Part shown: positions 42,837 through 55,833 of the stretch, in pieces
Position numbering within the stretch: the first letter of the stretch is position 1
Layout: each line of letters starts with the position of its first letter
Assembly (NCBI GenBank): GCA_032871835.1
Contig: CM065297.1
Coordinates: forward strand, 16,723,098 to 16,787,097
Length of the DNA: 64,000 nucleotides
Direction of reading: 5' to 3'
Origin: Dipteronia dyeriana
Taxonomy: Eukaryota > Streptophyta > Magnoliopsida > Sapindales > Sapindaceae
The notes under the pieces: generated by a model
What the model saw: only the letters and a program-made list of their open reading frames with translations
Database searches by the model: none
Told to the model about the DNA's origin: nothing
Translations under genes and position numbers: made by a program

Positions 42837-44148
42837 ATGTCTGGTGAAGGAAGTAAAGACGGTTCCATGGATGTTCAAAAATCGCTAGATAATGCTTACA
42901 GATGGGGGATCACTCAGGATCCCACAACAACCATCAGGAACCAACAGGGATCCTTGGCTGGCATCCAGCAAATCCCTCCAACCAGTGAGGATATAACGCA
43001 CCGTTTCAGGGAAGCAATACAAAAATTATTGGCTGATGCGGTGATGGAAGGAATAGATCTATTGGTTGCAAGAGAGACAAATCCTCTAAACCAACCATCC
43101 CCACAAAATCAGTCACCCCAAGCTCCGATCGGTTATAGTTGGGCTAGAACCAGACGCGTTAGCAACCGTTAGGAATTCAGATCCTACCAACAAAACTGGG
43201 GGTATATCGCACAACCGGAACAAGGATTGGAGATGCCCACAAAACGACCTCGCCAAAAATGAAGCCTCGGTCAAGCGGGGCATGATAGGCACCTTAAACA
43301 TGATTGACGAAGGGATCGGTCATCATCATCAGAAGACAGTGACCGTCATCATCGTAAATGCCACCAAGGAACTATACACTTACAAGGATTGGCTCATGAA
43401 ACCCGGAGGCAAGATGAAGAGGAAATGGAAAGAGGTTTGACGGTCACTCGAGAGTTCAACCATCAGGGAGAGTTGATGGGCGACAAAGTTATTTTGATAT
43501 AGAGCCTGACTCGAGAAGTCGAGAATAATAGGCATCAAATGGATGCATCGATTCGGGATTACCGACACAATGAGTTGTCTAAAGATGATTCTGACAGCTC
43601 TTTCATTAGAGACCTTCTGCGAATGCCATATCTGGAGAGATTCAGAATGCCACACGTGGAACAATACAAAAAGATACAGGTTTGACGGTATAAGAGTGCC
43701 ATGGCCCAATATGCTTATAACGACCCTTTGTTGTGCCTTAATTTTCCACAGTCCCTTGAAGATATTGGCTCAAGGTGGTTTAGAGATTGTCCCCAGCAAG
43801 TATTGGAAGTTTCGGGGAGTTTAACAGAAGCTTCGCAAGACAATTCCTTGGGAATGTACACAGGAAACAATCGGTGGCATACCTCTCTCAACTAAAATAA
43901 GGAAAAGATGAGTTGCTAAAAAGTATCTAGGGAGATTCGACCAGGCGGTCTCAGAAATCGACAGTGCAAATGATGAAACAATATTCACCACATTCATAAA
44001 TAACCTACAGAACAGGCGATTGTCTTTTGACTTGAGGAGAGCTCGTCTAACTAGATATGCAGACATGATGGACATGTCAGGTGGATATGCATTGACTGAA
44101 TAAGAAGTTTTGGTGACAGGAGGTTGTTATATGTATGGGGGAGACCCG
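42837..44148 (+). pseudogene. Element F gag (broken, 3' end lost)
   Basis: Probable start at 42837 (MSGEGSKDGSMDVQKSLDNA), which A lacks because it lies outside the window; the first 112 codons are open and include a helical FREAIQKLLADAVMEGIDLL. After a stop at 43170-43172 the reading continues in pieces to the gag core (AQYAYNDPLLCLNFPQSLED at 43701, SRWFRDCPQQVLEV). It ends at GGGGGAGACCC, equivalent to A about 875, where block H begins; the zinc knuckle is absent. Confidence 0.8.
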
Positions 44149-47100
44149 CGTTGGGATTATGCTCGATAGCAAGAGTGTAATAATGTATTTGACAATCTTT
44201 TCATATTAATAAAGTGTTTTCTAGTTTAACAAATCTTATAGAATTTATAGTTTAATTATTATAATTGTCAAAGTAAATAATCATAAGGTCAAAAGACTAT
44301 GAGAAAAGAAGAGTTGTTTATACATCTAGATATGAATGAGGCAGACACAATTCTTTAGTTAGTCTTGAATAATATTCATAACTTAAGATAAAATGTTGGG
44401 TGCTTTTATCTTGTCAAAGTTGTAGATTCTTTTGCTATCATTTGAGTGGGATCAAATGTGTTATGATGAGTCTAAAATCATCAAAGTGTGGTGTCTTTGG
44501 GCAAAAGAATATAGTGCACTAGGTGCATTGAATTGGATCACAATGAAATACTTTATCTAGAACCGTCAATGGATAAAAGTTTTTATTTGAAGACAATCAG
44601 AGAGTCTATCTCAATCTTTAGATAAATGATGGACTTATAGTTGCAAGTGTTATCATTTAAGTTATCTATTAGTACGATTATATAGCATAGTCTATTCTCG
44701 ATAGTTTGGTGGTATTCATTTGTTAATCGATAGAGAACTTCATTAATAGATATGGACATCGTGGCTCCATTTATTAAATGAGAGTAGAATATCATCATAT
44801 GAATGTTTTGAGGTATTGGATATTAAATCTTAACGTTAAGTTTTCAATAGTGTCTATTGAAGCTTGGCTTCTGAACAAGTCAAAATATCCAAGTTCAAAA
44901 TGTGGTCATATGAGTAAATATGGTAACTTGGAGAGCTATATGCGGTCTATGAGCTCTTGGAGATTACTGATATTCTTCATGAGGATACAATTTCTCCAAT
45001 AAGGTTGTCTAGGGTATGAATGAGTAACATCAACTTATTATATCTTTATTTAAGAGTTCAATTTTAGTTCGTTAGTGGAATGAACTAAAATTAAATTGAT
45101 CGGACTTAAGTGAATCATTTGTTGATTGTGATTGGGTTGTGTCTATTGTAGCTTAAATTTAGATAGCCCACCAAGATCCCCAATCCACACGAACTTGCAT
45201 AGATCACTTGATATATTCTACCAGACCAACTTAGGGGTCCATCTAGAATTGTATTGAGGTATGTGGACTTGTTTCTTTTTGTAAGAATGGGTCTAGTTCA
45301 CATGTGGACTTTTTATAAAGGTCAAATGGATTTAATAAAATAAGAAAATAATATATTGGCCCATATATATGGTTTAGGCGGCAATGCTATTTAGAATAGC
45401 TTAATTATATTATATTATTTTATTTTTTAATTGAATGGAAATTAATTAATTTGTTGATTTATTAATTATTTAATTAAAAGTCAAAATATTTTTCCTAGTA
45501 GGAGATGATCTCCTAAAATTATACTATTGTTAGTAGTATAATTAATATTAAAGACTATATTTGATAAGTAGATATATAAAATGAGTTATTCATCTAATCA
45601 AATTAGGAAGTCTTTAATATGGTTACAAATACACTATTGAGTTGGATTAGGAGTCTTGGTGTAGGAAATAATTCTTTTTGGAAAAAGATTCTTAACCACC
45701 AAGTAAATCCACCTAAGGAAATGATTCTTAACAATCAAGTAAATCCTTCTTAGGAAAGAATTTATGATCATATATCTTATATTCAACTTTTGAAAAAAAA
45801 AAACATGATCGGGTTTGTATCTTAAAAAAATGGTGATATCTTTTTTTTTTAATAATTTGAATTCAAACTATTTAAATTCAAAAATAAAAAAATTAATTTA
45901 ATAAAAATAATAATCATATTATCTTATTTTATTTTATTCAAAAACAAATATGAACATACACCCTCCATTTAGTGATTAATAAAATAATTTAATAATCTTA
46001 TTATTTAATTTATTTAATCACTATTATTCAGTAATTAAATAATCTCATTATTTAATTAATTTACGAATAAATACGTGTCACTTTCGTAACACAATTAATT
46101 GGACAATCCAATTAATTAACTGTGACCCTTGTTACCTAAATCGATCGAGCTAGTAAGGGGACCTAATGGACCCAGAATATTTTGAGTTTTAATAATCCTC
46201 AGAATCATTAATTAAACTCTTTAATTAATATTACTTGATTATTATCTCCGGTGTTATTCTACTAAAAACCCGAAGCTGCACTCTCTCAACTACAGACATT
46301 TTTACATAGACCGATACAATTCGGTGTCCATCGATATAGCTATTACACATGGTATGATCCTTCACAGTAGTTCATAATTAAAGTTGGGTTATAATGTCCG
46401 ATATACCCCTCTAATTACATATATCCTTTAAGTACCGTTGATTCTCTAATGGACAATAAATCCTACTTCCTCACTGAATTAGAAGAGCGCTAATATTGAC
46501 CAAGCCCTGAATCAACCCTTAAGGGAACTACCATCTACTTCTCACAAGAAAGAGTGGATTCCATTATTGTGTACAAACCTTCTCTGCCACAAGCCAAACC
46601 GTAATCCCAACATACGGAGTATATTGATCAGGAAATGCATCCGACCTCACCCATGGTATATCAAAGACCACGATCTAACTTGAAGGAGTCGATAAGACAC
46701 TCATGATTAAGATCACACATATATAGCTATCATTAGTTAATATATATGAATCTCATTAGTAAACGGATCTTGGTGTGAGATTCATATAGATCATTGCCCA
46801 GTCCTATATGATCAAATCATATAAGGTGCCTCCATTCCCATATCTCATATGAATGATTCAGGATAGAATCACAGTATATTACGAAATAGACTGCATCTAT
46901 AGATTAACCACAAATAAAGTACCCAACTTTATTTGCTATCTATGGACTCTTTAAATTGCACATATCTTGCCGTATCCATCCGTATATGACACTCATATAC
47001 ATAGTTCGAGATTACATTCGGCAATCTTGGATGTTAAATATATGCACAAGTTATAAAATAAATAACACAACAAGAATGAATTGAACTTTTCTTTTTTTTT

Positions 47101-47151
47101 TATTTCATAAATCAATTTACAAATTACATATTTAGGGCATAAACCGCAACA
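44149..47151. mobile_element. Block H: 3-kb LTR-derived insertion in F, with inverted ends
   Basis: Left end CGTTGGGATTATGC and right end GCATAAACCGCAACA are inverse versions of one another. The right part (about 45850-47151) is an Angela/B-family LTR half, minus orientation, matching about 7560-8815. The left part (44149-about 45800) begins like a copia LTR in + orientation (TAATAATGTATTTGACAATC, TAATAAAG) but is not the B family. No internal retrotransposon genes and no target duplication seen. It looks like two LTR pieces joined head to head. Confidence 0.6.
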
Positions 47152-48240
47152 CTACTAAGTCGACCTTTCCTGAACAAGATAAAGACGGTAACAGCTACCT
47201 ACGCCCTGATGATCAAATTCCCGACCAAATGGGGGTAGGAACGATCAATGGTTCACAAGAAATGGCTAGAAGATCCAAAATCTTTGTTTACAGGGACAAA
47301 GATAACAACGAACACCAAGTGTGTATTCTGACTCAACCGGATCAGACTAAGCAAAAAGAATCAATAATGTTTAAGCTAGACCTAAGGGAGGAACCCGAGA
47401 CTTCAAAGGATGAGCCAACAGAGGAAGTGGTCTTAAAAGAAGATGAACCAACAAAGAAGTTCAAAATCAGAGCTAGTCTAGAAGAAAAGGTCAGGACAAA
47501 TCTTATCAATTTGTTTAGGGAATACAAAGACGTATTTACGTGGGGTCATAAAGACATGGTGGGAATAGACACGCAAGTGATATCACTCCATTTGGCCGTA
47601 GATCCGAGTGCAAAGCCTGTAATTCAGAAAAAGAGGTCTTTTAACCTCAAAAGGAGTCGGGCAATCAAGCAGTATTGGAAAAGAAGCTACTCGTTAAGGA
47701 TCAATCATGGACTATCCTCAGTGGGTGGCGAACGTGGTATTGGTTCAAGAGAAGAGTGGCCAATGGAGAATGTGTAAGGATTTCACAGATTTGAATAAAT
47801 CCTGCCTAAAAGATGGTTTTCCACTACCCAGAATAGCCAGTTGGTCGATGCTACATCAGGTCATGAGCTGCTCAGTTTTATGGATGCCTATTCGGGATAC
47901 AACCAGATCTGGATGAACAAAGCAGAATAAGATAAAATGGTGTTCACAACAGACCAAGGTCTATACTGTTATACAGTGATACCCTTTGGGCTAAAAAATA
48001 CTGGGGCCACATATTAAAGACTTATCATTACAATTTTCACTTGCCAAATGGGAAGAAACATGGAAGTCTACATAGACGACATGTTAACCAAAAGTATCAC
48101 GGAAACCAAGCGTACTTCTGACTTGCACGAAACATTTGATGTCTTGAGAATGTATCAGATGAAGCTAAATCCGAGCGAGTGTTTATTCGGAGTCCCTTCG
48201 GGAAGATTCCTCGGTTTCCAAGTTCACTAGAGGGAGATCA
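47152..48240 (+). pseudogene. Element F protease tail and reverse transcriptase (broken)
   Basis: Starts at the GTCGACCTTTCCTGAACAAG phrase (A 1800). The protease tail and linker are open from 47229 to about 47680, including FREYKDVFTWGHKDMVGID and AKPVIQKKRSFN, the RT N-terminal extension. RT motifs: PQWVANVVLVQEKSGQWRMC, DFTDLNKSCLKDGFPLPRI, then frameshifts, and VYIDDMLTKS (YIDD, about 48066-48095) with MKLNPSECLFGV and FLGFQVH. Two frame changes in the palm make it inactive. Confidence 0.85.
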
Positions 48241-48893
48241 AAGTAAATCCCGAGAAGATTAAATCCCTCTAAGAAATGATTTCTCTGAGAACTTTAAAAA
48301 ATGTACAACATTTGATGGGATGCTTAACTTCCGTTGACAGATTCATTTCGAAGGTCATAGATGGATGAGCTTCAAAGTAATCAAGAAAGGAAATGGACTC
48401 AAATGGATTGCAGAATGGAAACAGGCACTTCGAAGGATAAAAGAATACCTCGGTAAGGCACCCATCCTATCGAAACTAATGGAAGGAGAAGTACTTTATC
48501 TGTACTTGTCCCTTACAAAATTAGCAGTAAGCTCGGTCCTGGTCAGAATAGAGGATGGAATACAAAGGCAAGTATACTATACCAGCAAGGCTCTTCTTCC
48601 GGCTGAAACCAGATACTCTTAGGCAGAAAAGATGGCTTTTGCATTAGTTTTGGCATTAAGGAAGTTGAGGGTGTATTTTCAAGCACATGCAATCAAGGTT
48701 TTCACCGACTGCTCGCTTAAGCAAATTCTATAAAAACCTGAGATTTCAGAGAGACTAACCAAATGGGCAATCGAGCTGAGTGAACTCGATATTAAATATG
48801 TGCCTAAGACATCAATCAAGGGCCAATCAGTGGCAGATTTTGTAGTATAGTTCACAAAGCCTGATCTAGAGGCAAAATGAATGTTGGGCAGAA
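48241..48893 (+). pseudogene. Element F RNase H (first) and connection
   Basis: Collinear with A 2891-3537. The open piece 48365-48622 has LKWIAEWKQALRRIKEYL, LYLSLTKLAVSSVLVRIEDG and VYYTSKALLPAETRYS. A TAG follows (48620-48622) before AEKMAFALVLALRKLRVYFQ. The KVFTDCSLKQIL strand near 48700 also ends at a stop. The linker continues to about 48893. Confidence 0.75.
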
Positions 48894-49275
48894 GTCTCTC
48901 ATGGAAATTATATGTTAACGGTTCCTCGAACACTCATAACAGTGGGGCAAGGATCTTGGTATGTACCCCAGAAGTAGATGACGTTGAATGTGCCATGAGA
49001 TCAACTTTAAAGCAATAGACAACCAATCAGAATACAAGGCACTGCTGGCAGAGCTTAGAGTTTGCATCACACTCGGAGCAGATGAGGTCGAGATATTCAG
49101 CGACTCATAAATAACCATCAACCAAATCCTAGAAGAATATCAGGGCAGGGATGAAAGTATGATGGCTTACTTGGGCATAGCAAAATAACTCATCAAAAGG
49201 TTCAAAGAATATAGGATTGTTCAGATCCCTTGGGAAGAAAATGAAAAAGCAGATGCTTTATCCAAGCTAGCATCA
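48894..49275 (+). pseudogene. Element F second RNase H (aRNH; first Asp changed)
   Basis: Aligned with A 3538-3925. The first catalytic site reads LYVNGSSNTHNSGA, Asn in place of Asp (about 48909-48950). The Glu region (NQSEYKALLAEL) and the Asp in EIFSDS (about 49090-49108) are visible, followed by a TAA where A has TAG. The final Asp is in KADALSKLAS (about 49247-49275). Domain identity rests on collinearity with A. Confidence 0.75.
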
Positions 49276-50630
49276 ACAACAACCACAATCAGACCAAAGA
49301 ATATCCCAGTCGCACATCTTCTTAGGCCAAGTATAGCTAAGCCAAAGGACTTTAAAGTTTTAGAAATTCGAACACTGCCAGATGGTTGGATGACTCAGCT
49401 AAAAAGGTACTTGGAAGAGGATGTAATCCTAGAAGATCCCTTAAAGGCAAAACACCTCAGGTACAACTCAACTAGGTAAACTATGATTAGAGAAGAACTG
49501 TACCGAATTGAATTCTCCCGAACACTCCAAAGATGCATATAAGAGGAGAACGCATACTGAATACTAAAGGAAATCCATAGCGGTGTATGAGGAAATCATA
49601 CATGAGGCAAAAGATTGGCACATAAGGTACTCATGTATGTTTTTATTGGCCTGCTTTGTTCGATAATGTCCAACGATGCTCGGAAAGCTGCAACGCCTTC
49701 CAAAAGATTGCCAACAACTTTTGGCAACCCTCTGAGTACCTCAAAAGTCTCACGTCTCTATGGTTGTTCGCTGTATGGGGTTTGGACTTAATTGGCCCGA
49801 TGCCAGCAGGAACAAGGGATGGAGCAAAACATGCAATTGTGGCTGTTGATTATTTCATTATGTGGGAAGAACCTAAAGCATTGGTGCACATAACGGAAGC
49901 AAACACTACAAAAATTGTGAAAAAGAACATACTCTATAGGTTTGGAGTACCAAATACAATTATTACCGATAATGGTATCCAATTTGACAATCTAAAATTC
50001 AGGCAACTATGCAACAAGTACCGGATTTCTAATTACTATGCCACTCCTGCCCATTCTTAAACAAATGGACAAGCTGAAGCAGTGAATAAAGTCATCAAGC
50101 ACACGCTTAAAGTGAAGTTGGATGCAAAGAAGGGTAGCAGGGATGAAAAACTTCCTGAAGTACTGTGAGCTCATCGAACAACGGCGATGACCCCTTCTTG
50201 GGAAAGACCTTTTTCTTTGGCATTCGAAATAAAGGCTGTCATCCCAGTAAAAATATCATATATGTCGCCCAGAGTCAGGTTATATGATGAAGATTATAAT
50301 ATTGATATGTTGTTACAAGGCCTGGATGAGTTAGAAGAAAAAAGAGAAAAATCCCAGGTGCGAAACGTGGCAGATCAACAACGAGCGGCTAGGCATTACA
50401 ACTCCCACGTTCGGGTTAGGAGGTTCCGAATGGAAGACCTGGTGCTTAGAAGAGAATCACTGAACATAAAAGATAGAGCCGTGGGTTTGTTAACCGACAA
50501 ATGGGAAGGCCCATACAAAATCGAATTAATAGTCAGGCATGGAGCATATTAGATCGCACAACTATAATGAGGGGTCTTACCCCGACAATGCAACGCCTAA
50601 TACATAAAGATCTTTTATCCCTGAAATTCT
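49276..50630 (+). pseudogene. Element F integrase (broken)
   Basis: The zinc site is damaged (the first His helix carries stops near 49540-49590), with RCSESCNAFQKIAN where A has CNACQ. The core shows FAVWGLDLIGPMPAG, NTIITDNGIQFDNLKF and, past a stop, NGQAEAVNKVIK with the catalytic Glu retained (about 50063-50098). The C-terminal part (50187-50552) has FSLAFEIKAVIPVKISY, RHYNSHVRVRRFRMEDLVL and WEGPYKIELIV, then a stop in the final strand. Confidence 0.85.
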
Positions 50631-51395
50631 CTAATTTTAGGCTTTATTTCTTTTTAGTCAAGATATTTTTTAGTGATTTATTCTAAGAAATCCATTGAGG
50701 AATTTTCATATTTTGTTAGTTTTGTAGAATTATAAATAAAAACTCGACACGGGATTCCCATAAATATGAGCATATGATAATAAGAACAAATGGCTAAAGA
50801 ATTGACATACAATAAAATGCTCGGGGCCATTAATTTGGTAAAAATCCTGAATGGGGGAGAAGCTCGAAAGAGCATGCTAGCCGAGCAAGGTCAACCAAGA
50901 CCTTAGCCAAAAGGCAAACCTCGATGCCCTAGATTCTGGAAAAAGGCTCAGGGCGCCGTCGGGTAAATCTCGGTGAGTTACGCAGCTGTGTTAAGTAACT
51001 CATAGCTTAACTATTCGAAAAACCCTTGCGTAGACAAAACTAGGAGACGTTCTTAGTGACATTCCTAAGGACCCAAAATGTATGATCATGACGAGCCTTA
51101 ATGCAACGTGTGGGTAGCAACCGAGTATGGAATTCAAGTACTAATCTACTTGGATTTATTTCGAAATTACTCAGTTAACAATATTAGCCAGTTAATAAGA
51201 TACTTGACGCTTAAAAATTGTAACGAAGTTACTCGGGCAACGATACTTTCCAGTTAATAAGATACTTGGAAATTTTCGAGTAGCACTGGGTTTGCATTAC
51301 CCGGTTTATAATATTCATAAGAAATTCACGGCTAAGAGCAAGTGCAAATATGGAATTTTATTAACTACAAATTTTTACAAGTTCATCAAGTTCAT
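50631..51395. other. Element F spacer between pol and antisense gene
   Basis: Non-coding, homologous to A 5275-6055, with two copies of CCAGTTAATAAGATACTTG at about 51200 and 51250. The conservation between copies suggests a functional spacer, for example 3' ends of two convergent transcripts. Confidence 0.65.
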
Positions 51396-52252
51396 CTAAG
51401 GCGGAGCCGAGGATTTCGAGTTCTTACCAATACTCGGATCAGACACCATTTCTTATTCGTGGAGAAGACTTTGGTTCGAATGCCAAACAATTGTGTCAAT
51501 TAGATAATCCATTCAAGTATTATAATCCACTCTGAAGATTGATCCAATGTTGGGCTCTGACCCGTCCACACCGGCTCCCTAGTTGGCATAAAAAGTTGAA
51601 AGAGATTGCTTGGATGGGATCTCCAAGTGCATAGGATGGGGTTCTTTACCTCGGCTACGACAATAAGCTCTCCACTCCCTCATCTGAGTTCAAAGAGACT
51701 CTAAGGACCGGTCCACATGGTTTTTGATTTATAATTCCCAATTAGCTCGAGCCTTGTCAGTCGCCCGATTTTTTACCTTGAAGAACTCACCATTGGAAAC
51801 CAACCCCCGCTGAAACTCCTTAAGGAGGAAGGCATCATAAGCTGGGGACCTTTTAAAGTGATCAACCCCTTGAACTTCAAGTTCTAGCCTTGCCTCCTTT
51901 GAGAAAGATTCAATCGTCAAAGCTTGGAGCTTAAAATCTTTAATTTTCCCTCATAGGATGTCTTCGCTTTCTCTGCCTCTTGTTCAGCCCGAAGCATCGA
52001 CTCTTGGGCGATGAAGAGCAAGTCTTGTAATGATTTAGCCTTCTCCTTCACGGTAGAGGTCGTCTCCTCAGCCTCTATCTATTTTTCCAAACAGTGATCG
52101 ACGAACTCCTTGGCAGAACTTACCTCCCTTTGATAAGCCACCTCAATCCGAGCACGGTTATCCTCACTCTCATTTAATCGAGCTTCCAGATGCCTTATCC
52201 GATTAGTTTGGTGTTGTTGCTTCTGAATAGCCTTAGCAAACTCAGCAACCAC
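51396..52252 (-). pseudogene. Element F antisense gene, exon 3
   Basis: Minus strand, starting after CCCTGCAG at 52253. It opens VVAEFAKAIQKQQHQTNRI and continues in frame through a Glu-rich coiled-coil stretch, then ESFSKEARLELEVQGVDHFK and FFKVKNRATDKARANWEL. The stop at the A-equivalent end is TAG (51396-51398). Several in-frame stops occur (for example after ANWEL, about 51729). Confidence 0.7.
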
Positions 52253-52322
52253 CTGCAGGGAAGTAGGTTAAAGATGCCCGAATTAAGGCGCATTAATACG
52301 AAGTTCAGTTCAGAAGACTTAC

Positions 52323-53167
52323 GTAGGTTGTACTGTTGAAAATATTATAAAGGTGCTCCATAGGGGAACCATTCCTGAATCGGCTCTAATGGTCATCACC
52401 AATAAAAGCTCGACCGAAGGATATGCTCTTCAGCATATCCTGGGGGGAAGGGCTCATAGGTTGTTCTGAGAATCCTGCTTTTGTAGCTTCAACTTTGGGG
52501 GGTAAGGAATTCTCTCTGTTTAAACTCTCTCGAGGACTCTCCCCCTCTCCCGAAGACTTCTCCATCTGAGCACTCGGGGAATCCCTAGCATCAGCATCTT
52601 CGTCATTCAACTCAATGAACGACACCACTCTTGGAACTTTTGGAGGAGGTCGAGTAGGAGAAGAAGTTGCCTTCCTTTTTTTGCCAGAGTATGATGGAAA
52701 CTAAGATCAGCTGCAGGATCTTCCTGGTCTTCCGTTATATCTTGAAAAGGCTTGAAAATACCAGGAAGATGAGGATTAACCTATTCAGTAGGGGGTTCCC
52801 TAACTTATTTATCGCCCCTATCAATAAACCGTTCAGTTGGCATCCTATTGGCGGAGGAACTAGGCCCATCATATGCTACACCAACAAGGTGCCCTTCTTG
52901 CTTGCCCTTACCCTCAGACAGTCTCTTGTCATTATCAGGTCCAATGGAATCACTCAGGCCGCTTGATTCCCCCACAGTCGGCTGGACGACCTCTTTAGTG
53001 ATGTATTCAGGAACCTGTTCATCTGCTTCCTCGAAATTATCATCCGATTCATCATCAGGCGAAGCAATCCCCTCTTCCTTTTGACGAGAAGCCTCATTTT
53101 GGTTCGCCTGAATAATCGCCTTTACTTGGCGAGTCAGAATGTCACAGACGATGTCCATATCATATAT
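52323..53167 (-). pseudogene. Element F antisense gene, exon 2
   Basis: Minus strand. The frame LIYDMDIVCDILTRQVKAII runs open through EADEQVPEYITKEVVQPTV and KRLSEGKGKQEGHLVGVAYD to about 52805, then broken pieces (MVSFIELNDEDADARDSPSA, 52386-52628) to the donor TAC|GTAAGT (52323/52322). The acceptor of intron 1 reads TTTTTTAA where A has AATTCAG, so splicing of intron 1 would be impaired in F. Confidence 0.7.
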
Positions 53168-53253
53168 TAAAAAATTTGAAAGGGACAAAGGGTTGAAAGA
53201 TAGAAACAGTAAAAGCCTCAGAAAAAATGCAGAACAGGAGTGTTAGTAATTAC

Positions 53254-54381
53254 AGCGTCTGCGACGAGTAGAAATTTGAGCAAAAAAGCCAAGGTTCTTC
53301 ATTTTCTCCTCATCAAAATGGTAGGACCTACTACGTTTCACCAAAGTGTGCATGACCGCCCGAGCAAGGTTAGACAAATCGGCATCAATAAAAACAGGCT
53401 ACATTTCATCCAGTGATCAAGAGAGCAAAAATATCAAGGAACCTTCAGCACCTCCCGAGCTTCACCCACCAAAAGCTGTACTTGACTCCCCCAATTCCCT
53501 TCAGTGAAAAACCAACTGTTTTTCTAGTATTTATTTGACGTAGGAAAACCCCAGATAAAACCCTTCTTCTTGATATCTGGGGAAGCTTTGAATCTTCGGG
53601 TCACTTTCACTCCCTCAAAAATCCAGCCATCCGGTTGATTGGACAAAAGAAAATAAGTCCCAGTATGACCAGACTGCCTAAGAGTATAAAAATGCCTTAT
53701 TTCATGAGGAGAAGGCGGCAATAAATTCTTCCGGCTCCACATGCGCCATATGAACATCAAAATCCTATAGCTATTTGGGGCAAGCTGGGACGAAGCGATC
53801 CCCACCTCGGCTACGAACCATGTCATAAAGGGGTTGAAGGGGAAGAGTCACCTCGTAGCTAAGCATAGACCAGTAAATTACCACCATACCCGGAAGAGGA
53901 TTCCACGCGCTCCTATTACTAGTATGTATCATCAAAATGGAATCATCTAGGTCAAACCGAGCTAGATATTTCCCAATTTTTGTATCCCCGACCATATTCG
54001 GTTCAACATCGTAAGCACTCAGACGATCAAAAGAGAAGAGAATTCGAGAGGCACAATGTTCTTCTTCAACGTCGTTCTCATTAACCACTTGCCTCTCAAT
54101 TTGAATACTGCCTGGAATATGTCTGCGAATCGTGTGACCACTTAGATGCTTTCCCATCCTAGATCATAAAGGTACCTTGTGATGATCAGAAATGTAAGAC
54201 TCAAAGCTAAGGCTAGAAGGAACACCAGGATAAAGCCCAAAAATATCAACGTTCAAAAAATAGGGCTGGTCAGGGGGTGATTCCCTCAATAACTTGTGAA
54301 TACAAGAAACTAAATAAGTATCTCCATGCTCAAGCGCATCAAAAGCCATAAAAAAAGACGATGTCATGCAACATGATCCAT
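53254..54381 (-). pseudogene. Element F antisense gene, exon 1
   Basis: Start at the ATG 54381, aligned with A's 34868, but a TGA occurs at the sixth codon (A has CGA), so the next ATG (54367) is in another frame. Pieces match exon 1 of A: LEHGDTYLVSCIHKLLRES, PYFLNVDIFGLYPGVPSS, PLQPLYDM and NSYRILMFIWRMWSRKNLLP, TYFLLSNQPDGWIFEGVKV. It ends at GCT|GTAATT (53254/53253). Confidence 0.75.
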
Positions 54382-54948
54382 TTGAATTGACCTTTAAAGC
54401 AAACGCATGAAACTGGAGAAGAGCTTCAATAAAGAGTGAAGAATGGATCTATACGTAAGTGGACAAGAAAACAAAAGCAAGCCTAAATGCTTTTCCTTTT
54501 GTAAGGATAACAAGAAAATAGCCCCGTCAGACTAAATAAGTCGCTCAATGATCAAAGGCTCGAAACCCTAGTGTTTGGAAAGGTGGGAAGATTAAAAAAA
54601 GGGGGTCATTCGATGACATAAGGGGCTTATAGGATAATCAGCAGATCATATCTCATAAATGTCGACAGATATACCAAACGATAGAAGGACACGTGTCGTG
54701 AAGAGAACAAATCAAGCCGTCAGAATTTCAAAACGTCACAATCATAGGGATTTCGCGTGAAGAGAAAAATTACACATACATGGTTGCCATTAAACACGTT
54801 ACAAATGTTGTGAATTGATTAAGAATTATTATTCCTGCATTAATGAGGCATTAATGAAGGAAATGACAAAAAGACATTCGGAGTTAAAATGATTAAAATA
54901 CTTTCGCCAAAATGAATTCTACTCGACAAAAGTATTTTAACGGGGTAT
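54382..54948. other. Element F region between antisense gene start and 3' LTR
   Basis: Non-coding, collinear with A 34869-35433, without the long G run. The PPT-equivalent TTTTAACGGGGTAT at 54935-54948 has a C inside the purine tract. Confidence 0.65.
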
Positions 54949-55833
54949 TGTTATATGTATATTTTATTAAATGTACAAGTCACTAACAGATAAGACAGCC
55001 TCCCAAAAAGATTGTCAGATAAGCATCCAGGCTGGCATCTAAAAATAACAATCAACGGTATCGACCAGACACGAGAACTCGAGTAAGGCTAGATACAAAT
55101 ACATAGCACATTTAGCTTTACTCGGGACACCGTGATGCCCAAGTAAGGAAGTTGTCGAAAAATATGTGATCTACATAAGTAAATGAGCCCAAAGAAGGAA
55201 TCTAGAATCACACTCCAATATGAAAACATCCTTATTTCACTCCCTAGTATTGGAGAAGGAAAGAACTTAAAAGTTTCTAGAAGGATAAAACACCAAACAG
55301 GAAACGAGTCCAAATCAAGCAATAACTCTACTCTTCTAGAAGATTGCACATCGATTACGAAATAAGTCCTAAACGGACTGTGCAATTAGAATCCCATGAA
55401 GATTCAAATTCGATCCGTAAGATATCAGAAACAGGAAAGAAGACAAAGAAGACCTCAACAAGCAACCTGTTTTAATTACACACTATCACCGCACCTTATA
55501 TGTAACAAGGATTAGGGTTCTATGCACATATTAATAGACACCCATAATAGCACTGTAAAACGGGAACAACAACACACAGAATAGATAACAGAAAGTAATC
55601 ACCAAAAAAGAGAGGCAAGAAAGATCGAGATGTGTAGTTTATCGTTCAATAGTGGATTTGGCTTGGTTGTGCATTCAACCACCCATGGATGTTTCTCCGG
55701 TCACCGGAATTTTACCACTTATACTCGTGTCATAACAATATCAACTGCATTCTATTTCTCTTTCTCTTTTAATAGGTCATAATCGAATCCAGTGTTGTAG
55801 ACTTTCTTGACCATTAAGAAATAAATGTCAACA
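54949..55833 (+). repeat. Element F 3' LTR (885 bp)
   Basis: TGTTATATGTATATT to AAATGTCAACA, homologous to 35434-36304. It is followed by Angela LTR sequence (G part 2). Confidence 0.9.

Larger units (their letters stand above)
42837..55833 (+). mobile_element. Element F: Tat-type Ty3/gypsy retrotransposon, second copy
   Basis: Carries gag, RT, RNase H, second RNase H, integrase, the antisense gene (minus) and a 3' LTR (54949-55833), collinear with A. The 5' LTR, primer site and leader are missing: gag starts directly at the G LTR junction. Bases equivalent to A about 870-1790 (gag end and protease core) are gone and block H (44149-47151) sits there. It is inserted in LTR G. Multiple stops and frameshifts. 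Confidence 0.9.
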
